A DNA stretch of 64,000 nucleotides from CAZIOH01 sp964540815 (GTDB taxonomy: Bacteria; Myxococcota_A; Polyangia; Fen-1088). Both the position numbers and the translations under genes were made by a program. The notes under the pieces are model-generated. The model was not told where the DNA came from. It searched no databases and saw only the letters and a list, made by a program, of their open reading frames with translations. Below, piece after piece: positions 34,831-42,887 of this stretch (its first letter is position 1; the number at the start of each line of letters is the position of its first letter). Location: the NCBI GenBank assembly GCA_964540815.1, contig CAZIOH010000001.1, positions 124,001 to 188,000 of the forward strand, in the 5' to 3' direction.

Positions 34831-35757
34831 ATGTCCATGTCGACGTCCACCCCTGCGGGCGGTGGGGAGCCGCGAGCGGGCCGCGCTCTCGACCCTGGGC
34901 GGGCTCGGTCCTTGCGGAGCCATGGCTTCCGCGGAGGGGCAGCGGCGTTGATCTGCGCGGCCTCGGTGGTCTGGGGCTCGGCCGGCGGTGGGACGCGGGT
35001 GGCCGCGGCGACCGCGCCGGCGGGTGGGTCGCTGGCTCAGCCTCCGCCTCCGACGGAGTGGGTGACGGATCTGGCCGGCTTCTTGTCCGCGGCGGCGCGC
35101 GCCGAGCTCGACGCGCGCCTGCGGGATTTCGAGCACCGCTCGGGTCACCAGGTGCTGCTGTGGATCGGCCACGGGACGGGTGGTGCGTCGATCGAGGAGT
35201 GGGCGGCCCGCGCCTTCGCCAGCTGGCGGGTCGGGCGTCGTGGGCTCGACGACGGTGTGGTGCTGTTCGTCATGGCGGACGATCGCAAGCTGCGCATCGA
35301 GGTCGGCTACGGTCTGGAGGAGAAGCTGCCCGATGTCAGGGCGGCCGCGATCATTCGCGAGACCATCGTGCCGCGGCTGCAGGCGCAGGATCGCGACGGT
35401 GCCGCCCGCGCGGGGATCGCCGCGATTCTGGCCACGCTCGGTGACGTGCCCTCTGCCGAGGGCGACGGTCGCGCCGGGGAGCCGCTGCCGGTCCGGGGAG
35501 CGCCACCGACCCGGATCGGATGGGTCGAGCTGCTGCTCCTCGCCCTCGCCGGGCTCTTCGTGCTGGGCTTCGCGATCACGCATCCGAGCCTGGCCATCCT
35601 GTTCCTGTCCACGCTGTCTTCTGGACGTGGCGGACGGGGAGGCGGCTCTGGCGGTGGATTCGGAGGCTTTGGCGGAGGAGGAGGGGGAGGGGGAGGAGGA
35701 GGCTTTTCGGGCGGCGGCGGCCGCTCGGGTGGCGGCGGAGCCAGCGGATCGTGGTGA
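34831..35757 (+). CDS. TPM-domain protein with Gly-rich C-terminus (YgcG-like)
   Basis: The 308-residue protein has a signal-like hydrophobic segment, then a TPM domain (VTDLAGFLSAAARAELDARLRDFEHRSGHQVLLW; SWRVGRRGLDDGVVLFVMADDRKLRIEVGYGLEEKLPD). A membrane helix follows near 240-262. The tail is almost pure Gly/Ser/Phe, ending GSW, a hallmark of YgcG-type proteins beside lemA. TPM domains face the periplasm and some have phosphatase activity in vitro. The start ATG is 5 bp after the lemA stop. Confidence 0.9.
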   Translation: MSMSTSTPAGGGEPRAGRALDPGRARSLRSHGFRGGAAALICAASVVWGSAGGGTRVAAATAPAGGSLAQPPPPTEWVTDLAGFLSAAARAELDARLRDFEHRSGHQVLLWIGHGTGGASIEEWAARAFASWRVGRRGLDDGVVLFVMADDRKLRIEVGYGLEEKLPDVRAAAIIRETIVPRLQAQDRDGAARAGIAAILATLGDVPSAEGDGRAGEPLPVRGAPPTRIGWVELLLLALAGLFVLGFAITHPSLAILFLSTLSSGRGGRGGGSGGGFGGFGGGGGGGGGGGFSGGGGRSGGGGASGSW

Positions 35758-36245
35758 CATCACGCTGGCCGCTCACCCGGCGTCGGTTGCTGGCTCGGCT
35801 CGATCGGCCGCGGGTGGAGCGCGCCATCGCCGAGGCCGAGACCACCACCAGCGGAGAGATCCGGGTGGCCGTCACCGGTTTCTTTCGTGGTGACCTGCGA
35901 GCGCTGGGGGAGGGCGCATGGCGACGCTTGAAGATGGCCGAGACCCGGCATCGCAATGGAGTGCTGATCGTGCTGGCGCCGACGCGTCGCCAGGTCCTGA
36001 TCCTGGGGGACGCCGGGATTCACGCCCGGGTCGGCGAGCCGTACTGGTCCGAGCTGGCGCGGGCGCTGGCCGCCCGCTTCGAAAGCGCCGACTTCTCGGC
36101 GGGGCTCGTCGATGCCATCCGGGACCTCGGGGGCGCGCTGGCGACGCACTTTCCGCCCGAGCCCGGCGAGAATCGGAACGAGCTGGCCGACGCCGTCGAC
36201 GTCGGTCCATCCACGCCCGACGGCGCCCGCCCGCGCAGATCCTGA
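35754..36245 (+). CDS. Second TPM-domain protein
   Basis: The 163-residue protein has the TPM pattern: VERAIAEAETTTSGEIRVAVTGFF, then RHRNGVLIVLAPTRRQVLILGDAGIHARVG and FSAGLVDAIRDLGGAL. No signal peptide or membrane segment is evident. It is the usual third member of the lemA-TPM-TPM set. GTG overlaps the upstream stop (GTGA), implying translational coupling; an alternative GTG is one codon earlier. Confidence 0.85.
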   Translation: MTSRWPLTRRRLLARLDRPRVERAIAEAETTTSGEIRVAVTGFFRGDLRALGEGAWRRLKMAETRHRNGVLIVLAPTRRQVLILGDAGIHARVGEPYWSELARALAARFESADFSAGLVDAIRDLGGALATHFPPEPGENRNELADAVDVGPSTPDGARPRRS

Positions 36246-36645
36246 AACAAGGGTCCTGACACCCAGGTCCGGAAACGAATCCGCCCGCGCGCGCCTGATG
36301 TTTCGGATTGCGGCGGCCCGGCGATGCGAGGGCGTGCCTGCTCGGGTTGAAACGCGTAGGCCGCTCGAGGCGGGTGAAATCTGAACCGCGCAGGGAAGAA
36401 TTCCGGGCGCGTGGCGTTCCTCGATGTGGGTGAGGAAGCCAGGTTTCTCACCGGCACCCACGCAGCCCCGCACGCCGCACCCGACGCCCGACGAGACCCC
36501 AGGCGTCGAAGGCGTTCGGCGACGGGCTCCCACGAACCCTCGTCCGCGTGGACGGTGCATGGCCGGACTCGACGGAGGAGGGCCACGGCATCCGGGTGAG
36601 CGCCTGGTCGTCTCCTGACTCTTCTTTCAGCACGGAGTGTGTCCG
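36246..36645. other. Intergenic region before the pseudokinase/NfrB operon
   Basis: About 400 bases without a convincing gene. Small open frames lack ribosome sites and family motifs. It must carry the promoter of the operon that follows. A GGAG at 36634 serves the pseudokinase start. The imperfect inverted repeat GGGTCC..AGGTCC just after the TPM stop may aid termination, but this is weak. Confidence 0.5.
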
Positions 36646-38103
36646 ATGGCCATCGCTACGACTTCTGAACGCTATGAGCTGGTTCGCAGGGTCCGCATCG
36701 CTTCGTTCTTTCAAAGCTACGAGGCGATGCACCCACGGAGACCCGGGCGCTTCATGCTCGACGTCTTCACTGGAATGGACACCAGCGCCGAGCGCCCCCG
36801 GGCGTTTCTGCGCGACGCCGCCCGGGTCTCCGCGCTGCGCCACCCGCACATCTTGCAGATGCTGGAGCTGTCCAGCATGCCGGATGGGACACCCATCGTG
36901 GTCTCCGAGCTGCCGCCGGGGCAGACCCTCGAGGCCTGGCTCGGCGCGGGACACGTGCCGTCGGTGCGGACGGTGATCAAGTGGATCGGCGCGCTCGCGG
37001 AGGCGGTGGATGCTGCGCACGACGCGGGAGTGGTGCACGGCGCCATCCGCGCCGACCAGGTGTTCCTGGTGGAGGGCACGGGCGGCGGCCTCGGGTTGCC
37101 CAAGCTCAAGGGCTTCGGGCTCGAATGGCTGCGAGCCCCGCCATCCGCCGGCCCTTCGGCCGAAAATGAGGATGAGGATGAGGATGAGGATGAGGATGGG
37201 GGGCCTCGAAGAGCCAAGAGCGTCGCGGGCGTCGCAGTTCCCGCGCTTCGCGAGGGCTGGTTTCCCGAGCTCAGGGATCGCGCCGGCACGGTGGGCGGCG
37301 TGGCGGTCGATCTCGCGGCCCTCGGCGCTCTGGCCGAACACCTGCTGCGCGTGTCGCAACCCGCCGCCATGGGGACGGATCCGCAGGAAGCCCTCGGGCT
37401 GCCGGTCCTGGTGTCGCTGGCCCTGGCGCGGGCGTCGGGCGACGGTGGTGCTGCGCCGTATGAATCGGCCGCCGAGCTGGCCCGAGATCTGGAAGCCGCG
37501 GCGCTCGGCCCTCCGCTCGACCCCGACCTCTCTCACGCAGAGAGGCGGCCGCCGACGGGACTCCGGAGGAGGGGACCCGGCAGGGGACGGTCCGCGCTGT
37601 TCACGGCCGGGGCGGCGGCCGTCGTGGTGGTCTGTGGCGTGGGGACGAGCTCCATGCTCGAGGGGCGACATTCCCTCGCCTCGTCTGCCCGGGCGACGCT
37701 CGGCGCTCGGGACGGATCGAGGGTCGCGACGACCTCCATCGAGGCGCGCTCCATTCAGCCATCCGCGCCGGCCGGGACCAGGGGCTCGACCACCGGCGTG
37801 CCGCGGTCGCCCCGGTTGGTCGCCGCGCTCGATCTTCCGACCCCACCGGCTTCCCCGACCCGAGCGCCCATGCCGGTGACGATGCCGGCGCCGGAGCAGG
37901 AGCAGGAGCCAGTGCGGATGCCAGGATCAGGACCATCGCCGAGCGCTTCGGGGCAGGCGCAGCACCCGCACGGTCGCCACGGGATCGTTTGGTCCCCTGG
38001 CCTCGGTCGACTCGCCGACGTCGGCGAGATCACCACCGCCTTCGCGGGCGACGGGGCCGAGGCCGTCGCCGGAGCTCTGGACCCGGCGAGGATCGTTCCA
38101 TGA
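36646..38103 (+). CDS. Membrane-anchored protein-kinase-fold pseudokinase
   Basis: The 485-residue protein follows the bacterial Ser/Thr kinase outline (HPHILQMLEL, GTPIVVSELPPGQTLEAWL, AVDAAHDAGVVH) but lacks the catalytic residues. HRDLKxxN is HGAIRADQ (131-138), DFG is GFG (156-158) with a preceding Lys, and no VAIK lysine is seen (GRFMLDVFTG). An acidic Glu-Asp run (about 175-184) sits in the activation-segment region. One membrane helix at about 319-337 leads to a Pro/Ser-rich extracytoplasmic tail. Start ATG has GGAG eight bases upstream. It probably acts as a binding scaffold or sensor for the polysaccharide genes downstream; that is inference. Confidence 0.78.
   Translation: MAIATTSERYELVRRVRIASFFQSYEAMHPRRPGRFMLDVFTGMDTSAERPRAFLRDAARVSALRHPHILQMLELSSMPDGTPIVVSELPPGQTLEAWLGAGHVPSVRTVIKWIGALAEAVDAAHDAGVVHGAIRADQVFLVEGTGGGLGLPKLKGFGLEWLRAPPSAGPSAENEDEDEDEDEDGGPRRAKSVAGVAVPALREGWFPELRDRAGTVGGVAVDLAALGALAEHLLRVSQPAAMGTDPQEALGLPVLVSLALARASGDGGAAPYESAAELARDLEAAALGPPLDPDLSHAERRPPTGLRRRGPGRGRSALFTAGAAAVVVVCGVGTSSMLEGRHSLASSARATLGARDGSRVATTSIEARSIQPSAPAGTRGSTTGVPRSPRLVAALDLPTPPASPTRAPMPVTMPAPEQEQEPVRMPGSGPSPSASGQAQHPHGRHGIVWSPGLGRLADVGEITTAFAGDGAEAVAGALDPARIVP
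37168..37197 (+). repeat. Hexamer array (GAGGAT)5 encoding Glu-Asp repeats
   Basis: Five perfect GAGGAT units, in frame, give a ten-residue alternating Glu-Asp tract in the pseudokinase, where an active kinase would have its activation segment. It is a purely purine/T-containing run on this strand, unlike its GC-rich surroundings. Confidence 0.92.
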
Positions 38104-38243
38104 GGTCCGCGCGCCACCGCCCGCCGGTGGGTCGAGGTCCCCGCACGTTCGCGCTCGCCACGCAGCCCGAGCCCCGGGCAACCTCGAACCGGATGGGTCG
38201 CCTCGACCTCCGACGGGTGGCTTCCACCGACGTGGCCGCCTGA
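38100..38243 (+). CDS. Possible small translationally coupled ORF (47 aa)
   Basis: ATG overlaps the pseudokinase stop (ATGA), and the stop lies 2 bp before the NfrB-like ATG, so it fills the whole space between the two genes. The product is basic (MRSARHRPPVGRGPR at its start) with no recognised domain. It may be a real small protein or a re-initiation spacer that couples translation of the glycosyltransferase. There is no ribosome site for the glycosyltransferase itself, which favours a coupling role. Confidence 0.35.
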   Translation: MRSARHRPPVGRGPRTFALATQPEPRATSNRMGRLDLRRVASTDVAA

Positions 38244-38245
38244 CC

Positions 38246-41098
38246 ATGCCCTGGCACGAGATCTGGTTACGCACCATCGGCTTCCTCGGTGGTGCCCGCG
38301 CCATCGCCTCCCTCCTCCTCGCCGGCCTCGACTCCGCCACCCGCGCTCTGGCCCTGCCGATCGCGGCCGGAATCTTCCTCGGCCAGCTCGACGAGGTGTT
38401 CGTCGACGCGAACTACCTGTTGCGAGGGCTGCACCGCCGAGCCCGCCGGGTGATCGCCTGGAAGTCCCTCGACCGGGTTCCACAGAAGGACGTGGCGATC
38501 CTGGTCCCGGCCTGGCGCGAAGCCGAGGTCATCCGTCGGATGCTGGAACACAACCTCACGAACATCGACTACGACCGCGCCCGCTACACCGTCTTCTGCG
38601 GTATCTACGCCAACGATCCGGAGACCCAGGCCGAGGTCGACGATGCCTGTCGCCGATTCGCCGGCGTGCGCAAGGTCCTGGTGCCGCACGCCGGTCCCAC
38701 CTCGAAGGCGGACTGCCTCAACTGGATCTACCGGGGCGTGGCCCTGGAGGAGCAGCGGCGCGGGAGGCGCTTCGACATCCTGCTCTTGCACGACGCGGAG
38801 GACGTCATTCATCCGCTGGCGCTCCGCCTGTACAGCCTGCTGATCCCCCGCTACGAGCTGGTGCAGACGCCGATCCTCTCGCTGCCACTCGGGCTCCGGC
38901 AGGCGGTCGCCGCGACCCACATCGACGAGCTGGCCGAGCGTCACCTGAAGGAGATGCCGGTGCGCGAGGCGATCGGAGGGTTCATTCCGTCGGCGGGGGG
39001 CGGGAGCGCCTTCGACCGCGAGGCCTTCGCGCAGATGGCCGTCGCCCACGGGGCGCGGCCCTTCGACCCCGAGAGCCTGAGCGCGGGCTACGAGCTCGGC
39101 CTCGACTTTCGACTGGCGGGCAGGCGGGTCCACTTCGCGTGTCACGCGGTCGAGCCCTCGCGGCGCTCGACCGCGACGGCGTCGGACCAGCCCGACGGCC
39201 TCGACCAGCCGCGGGCCGACGCCCGCAGGCGCGAGGAGATCATCGCCACCCGCGAATATCTCCCGGAGGCGCTCGGGGCCTCGATGCGCCAGCGCTCGGG
39301 CGCGATCCTGGGGCGCGCGCTGCAGACCTGGCGCCGCGTGGGCTGGCCCGGTCCGCTCGGCGTGGCCTACTGCCTGTGGCGCGATCGCAAGATCCTGTTC
39401 ACCAGCGCCCTCGTCGTCCTCGCCGGCGTGCTGATCGGGATCGAGGGGGTGCGAGCGGGCGCCGCCGCCCTCGGGGTGGGACCGCAGCCGGGGAACCTGA
39501 CCACCGCGGGGTGGCGCGGATCGGTGCTGCTCGTGCTGCTGGTGGCCAACCTGGTGGCGCTCGCGTGGCGCATGGCCGTGCGCGCCTGGCTGGTGGGCCG
39601 CCTGTACGGGACGGGACACGCTCTGCTGAGCGGGCCTCGCCTGGTCCTCGGCGGCCTGATCGGGCTCGGGGCCGCCGCCCGCGCGCTCTTCCTCTTCGTC
39701 CAGCACCGGCTGACCGGCAAACCACTGCGCCCGGCGGAGATCACCCACGCCTTTCCGAGCCCGACGGTGCTGCGGGCGCGGCAGCGGCGCCTCGGCGAGG
39801 TCCTGACCGAGGAGTACGGTCTCGATCGGCAGAGCCTCGAGCTCGGCCTGTCGCTGCAGCAAGCGGTGGGCCGGCCGCTCGGGGAGGTGCTGTCCCTGCT
39901 GGGGCTGGTGTCCGAGCAGACCGTCACCCGCGCGCTCGCCGAGCTGCACGAGATGGCGGAGGGTGATCCCTGGGCGGGGCGGGCGCCCGAGCACCTGCTC
40001 ACCGCGATCGGCGAGGAGGAGGCGGAGCGGCTGGGGGTGGTGCCCATCGCCTCGGGGGTCGAGGGCAACATTCGCGTCGCGGCCGAGCTGCCCCTCGAGG
40101 GCGAGGCCGTGCGCGCGCTCGAGGAGCGCTTCGGTTCGGAGGTGGAGGTGGTGCTGGCGCCGCCGGCCGCCGTGCGCCGGAGCCGGCAGCAAGCCTACCG
40201 GCGGTTGCTGGCCGCCGGTGAGCTCGATGGCTCGACCACTCCGGTTGCCCGCCAGCGCGTGAGGCCCGAGGAGGTCGACTGGTCCGCGGTGGTGCAGATC
40301 GGTCACGGCTATTGCGCCTTTTACGCCATCCTGCCGCTCCTGCCGGTCGAGCGGGCCAGCCCCGGCGAGCTGCGACGGGCCGAGTCGGTGCGTCCGCTGG
40401 CGGCCGCGTTTCCCGTGCACACCGAGGTGCTCGCCACCGTGGCGATGCGGCTGCGGGCGGGGGCCGCCGCCGATCCCCGCGCTGATCGGGAGCCGTCTGG
40501 CTCGCGGGTCCGCGTTCCAGGCGGCGCCCACGACCACCGTCACCGCCACCACCGGCATCGCCAGCGCCAGCCCCAACCCCACCCGCGGGTCGAGCCCCAC
40601 CACCGGGATCAGGGCCTGCGCGAGCTCGAGCACGCGATCGAGGTCGTGCCGGCGCCCCTGCTCGACATCGACGTGGCCATGGCGCTGTGCCCATCCTCCA
40701 CGGTGGCCGAGCCGGCCCCGGGCACCCTCACCCTCGAGCTGCTGCGCGCGCTCGAGTCCAGCAACGAGGGCGATCCGCGCGTCGCGGCCTGCAGCCGGGC
40801 GGGACGGCTCGGCCTGCCCATCACGTCGTCGTCGGGCGCGGGACCCGTGCACTGGGCGGTGCTCCCCACCGCGCTTCAGGGCCGTGACCCGATCTTCATT
40901 CATGGGCTGGCCGATCGCTCGCTGATCCTGGCCACCGCCAGCCCGAGCCCGCGTCTGTTCCGCACGGTGGGCAACCTCTACCCCCGCTGGGCCGTCGCCT
41001 GGCGCGTCGAGTTGCCCGACGGACAACATCACCCAGTCCTCGAGGAGCTGCCATGCACGACCCGAAAGCTGCCTGCCCATCCCTTTCTGAACAACTGA
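38246..41098 (+). CDS. NfrB-like c-di-GMP-responsive glycosyltransferase (GT2 + MshEN)
   Basis: The protein has 950 residues. An N-terminal hydrophobic region leads into a GT2 domain (about 75-330; AILVPAWREAEVIRRML, LLLHDAEDVIHP, GGGSAFDREAF). Three membrane segments follow (about 383-402, 428-450, 468-490). Residues about 510-650 match the MshEN/GspE-N domain: R515-L-G-EVLTEEYG, LSLQQAVGRPLGEVLSLLGLVS, and then VVPIASGVEGNIRVAAELP. E. coli NfrB has this same architecture and is activated by c-di-GMP to make the phage N4 receptor glycan. The C-terminal 250 residues exceed NfrB and include a His/Arg/Gln-rich stretch (about 756-775). The gene is followed in the operon by a WecB-type epimerase, as the pathway requires. 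Confidence 0.85.
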   Translation: MPWHEIWLRTIGFLGGARAIASLLLAGLDSATRALALPIAAGIFLGQLDEVFVDANYLLRGLHRRARRVIAWKSLDRVPQKDVAILVPAWREAEVIRRMLEHNLTNIDYDRARYTVFCGIYANDPETQAEVDDACRRFAGVRKVLVPHAGPTSKADCLNWIYRGVALEEQRRGRRFDILLLHDAEDVIHPLALRLYSLLIPRYELVQTPILSLPLGLRQAVAATHIDELAERHLKEMPVREAIGGFIPSAGGGSAFDREAFAQMAVAHGARPFDPESLSAGYELGLDFRLAGRRVHFACHAVEPSRRSTATASDQPDGLDQPRADARRREEIIATREYLPEALGASMRQRSGAILGRALQTWRRVGWPGPLGVAYCLWRDRKILFTSALVVLAGVLIGIEGVRAGAAALGVGPQPGNLTTAGWRGSVLLVLLVANLVALAWRMAVRAWLVGRLYGTGHALLSGPRLVLGGLIGLGAAARALFLFVQHRLTGKPLRPAEITHAFPSPTVLRARQRRLGEVLTEEYGLDRQSLELGLSLQQAVGRPLGEVLSLLGLVSEQTVTRALAELHEMAEGDPWAGRAPEHLLTAIGEEEAERLGVVPIASGVEGNIRVAAELPLEGEAVRALEERFGSEVEVVLAPPAAVRRSRQQAYRRLLAAGELDGSTTPVARQRVRPEEVDWSAVVQIGHGYCAFYAILPLLPVERASPGELRRAESVRPLAAAFPVHTEVLATVAMRLRAGAAADPRADREPSGSRVRVPGGAHDHRHRHHRHRQRQPQPHPRVEPHHRDQGLRELEHAIEVVPAPLLDIDVAMALCPSSTVAEPAPGTLTLELLRALESSNEGDPRVAACSRAGRLGLPITSSSGAGPVHWAVLPTALQGRDPIFIHGLADRSLILATASPSPRLFRTVGNLYPRWAVAWRVELPDGQHHPVLEELPCTTRKLPAHPFLNN

Positions 41099-41718
41099 GG
41101 CGCACCTTGCCGCGGCGGCCGCACGTGCTGCTGGTGCTGAAGGACGAGGTCTACGCCACGGCCATCTCCCTGTGGCTCGCGCGGCTCGGCTGGAAGGTCA
41201 CTCACGTCGCCGAGGTGACGGAGGCGCTGGAGTCGTGGCGCGAGAGCGGCGCCGGGGTCGCGCTGGTGGACATCGATGACGACGGTCTCGGGGCCCTCGC
41301 GGTGCTGGCGGCCGCCACCGCCTTCCGGCCCCTTGGGCGGGCGGTGATCTGCACGCGCGACCGCGCGCTGGTGGCGCTGCCCGACGATCTGCGCGAGCGG
41401 CTCGGCATCGAGGACGTGGCGGTGCGCCCCTGCCACGTCTCGGTCCTGGGGGCCGCGATCCTGCGCGCGGCGGGGCTCACGGAGTCCCTGGTTGCCGGGG
41501 GCCTGTCCGCCCTGGCGGATCCGGGCCCGGGCGCGGAGGACCTGCATCTCGACGCGCACGCCGACGCCGACGCGGATGCCGATGCCGATGCCGATGCCGG
41601 AGAGGACGCCGACGTCCACGTGCAGATCGAGTACGTCGGCGACCCGCGGCGGCGAGTCGACGAGGCAGGCGAGGTGTCCTTGCGCGAGAGTGGCAGCGAC
41701 CGGGAGCCGCCCCAGTGA
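41053..41718 (+). CDS. Degenerate receiver-domain protein with acidic Asp-Ala tail
   Basis: The 221-residue protein starts inside the 3' end of the glycosyltransferase gene (46-bp overlap). Residues about 24-140 have a CheY-like layout: VLLVLKDEVYATAISLWLARLGWKV, VALVDIDDDGLG with a possible acceptor Asp, and VICTRDR. The conserved switch lysine appears replaced by Arg (AVRPC). The tail has a (Asp-Ala)n run, then a further acidic segment. It probably binds a partner rather than working as a normal phosphorylated regulator. Placement between the NfrB-like and WecB-like genes suggests a regulator of glycan synthesis; this is inference. Confidence 0.6.
   Translation: MHDPKAACPSLSEQLRRTLPRRPHVLLVLKDEVYATAISLWLARLGWKVTHVAEVTEALESWRESGAGVALVDIDDDGLGALAVLAAATAFRPLGRAVICTRDRALVALPDDLRERLGIEDVAVRPCHVSVLGAAILRAAGLTESLVAGGLSALADPGPGAEDLHLDAHADADADADADADAGEDADVHVQIEYVGDPRRRVDEAGEVSLRESGSDREPPQ
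41551..41599 (+). repeat. GAYGCC-type hexamer array encoding Asp-Ala repeats
   Basis: A run of GACGCC/GACGCG/GATGCC units (four consecutive GATGCC at its end) encodes an alternating Asp-Ala tract in the receiver-like protein. It has the same period as the arrays in neighbouring genes but an unrelated sequence. Confidence 0.85.
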
Positions 41719-42887
41719 GGCCGGCGACGCGCATCGGAGTCGTGCTCGGCTCGCGGCCCGAGGCCATCAAGCTGGCACCGGTGATCCAGGCCATCCGCGC
41801 CCGGTCGAACCTGGAGGCGGTGGTGATCTCGACCGGACAGAACGGCCAGATGCTGGCGCCCGCCCTCGATGCCTTCGGGCTCCGGCCCGACCACGCCCTG
41901 CAGAGCCTGGTCCCCGGGCAGACGCTGCACGACACCGCCAGCCGGACCCTGCTCGGGTTGCGCGAGCTCTTTCGCGAGCAGCCGCGGCCCTTCGATTGGG
42001 TGGTGGTCCAGGGCGACACCACCACCGCCTTCGCGGCCGCGCTGGCCGCGTTCTATGCCCAGATCCCGGTGGCGCACGTGGAGGCTGGCCTGCGCTCGGG
42101 GCGTCGCTACGCGCCGTTTCCCGAGGAGATCAACCGCCGGCTCGTCGATCAGCTGTCGGAACGACTGTTCGCGCCGACCCAGTCGGCGCGTGATCAGCTG
42201 CTGGCGGAAGGCTTTCGTCCGCAGCAGGTCCATGTCACGGGGAACACCGTGGTCGATGCGCTGCAGGCGGCGCGCAAGCTGGTGCGTGGGCGCCGGATCT
42301 CTCTGCCGGGGGTCGCCGACGCGGCGCTGACTGGAAGGCGGATGTTGCTGGTCACCGCCCATCGTCAGGAGAGCTTCGGCCCGGGGCTGCTCTCGATCTT
42401 CCGGGCGCTTCGCCGGCTGGTGGAGGATCTCCCGGACGTCTGCGTGGTCTATCCACCCCACCTCGATCCCAGCGTGGACGGGCCGGCGCACGAGCTGCTG
42501 GGCGGGCGGGATCGCATCCACCTCGTCCCTCCACTGTCGTATCTCGAGTTCGTGGCGGCCATGGAGCGCGCGCACCTGGTGCTCACCGATTCGGGGAGCG
42601 TGCAGGAGGAGGCGCCGACCCTCGGCAAGCCCCTCGTCGTCCTGCGCGACGTCACCGAGCGGCCCGAGGGCATCGCGGCCGGGGTGGCCCGTCTGGCGGG
42701 GACCTCGGAGCGGCGAATCTACGACGAGACGCGGCGGCTGCTGGAGGACGATGCGGCCTATCGCCGGATGGCGACCGGGATCAACCCTTACGGTGACGGC
42801 CGGGCCTCGGAGCGCATCGTGGATCTCTTGCAGGGGAACGATGCTGCCGCGACGATCACGCTGGCCACGCGCGCCCTGGCGTCATGA
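41715..42887 (+). CDS. wecB: UDP-N-acetylglucosamine 2-epimerase (WecB type)
   Basis: The 390-residue protein has the non-hydrolysing epimerase motifs: GSRPEAIKLAPVI, VVVQGDTTTAFAAALAAFY, VAHVEAGLRSGRRYAPFPEEINRRLVD, VTGNTVVDAL, VTAHRQESFG, LVLTDSGSVQEEAPTLGKPLVVLRDVTERPEG and NPYGDGRASERI. It converts UDP-GlcNAc to UDP-ManNAc in the cytoplasm. The start GTG overlaps the receiver-like stop (GTGA). In E. coli the WecB product feeds the NfrB polymerase; co-transcription here supports a ManNAc-containing polymer as product. Confidence 0.93.
   Translation: MRPATRIGVVLGSRPEAIKLAPVIQAIRARSNLEAVVISTGQNGQMLAPALDAFGLRPDHALQSLVPGQTLHDTASRTLLGLRELFREQPRPFDWVVVQGDTTTAFAAALAAFYAQIPVAHVEAGLRSGRRYAPFPEEINRRLVDQLSERLFAPTQSARDQLLAEGFRPQQVHVTGNTVVDALQAARKLVRGRRISLPGVADAALTGRRMLLVTAHRQESFGPGLLSIFRALRRLVEDLPDVCVVYPPHLDPSVDGPAHELLGGRDRIHLVPPLSYLEFVAAMERAHLVLTDSGSVQEEAPTLGKPLVVLRDVTERPEGIAAGVARLAGTSERRIYDETRRLLEDDAAYRRMATGINPYGDGRASERIVDLLQGNDAAATITLATRALAS

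Noticed and set aside
38267..41080. 937-codon minus-strand open frame opposite the NfrB-like gene
   Set aside because: No recognisable domain, low-complexity composition, and perfectly placed as the shadow of the plus-strand gene.
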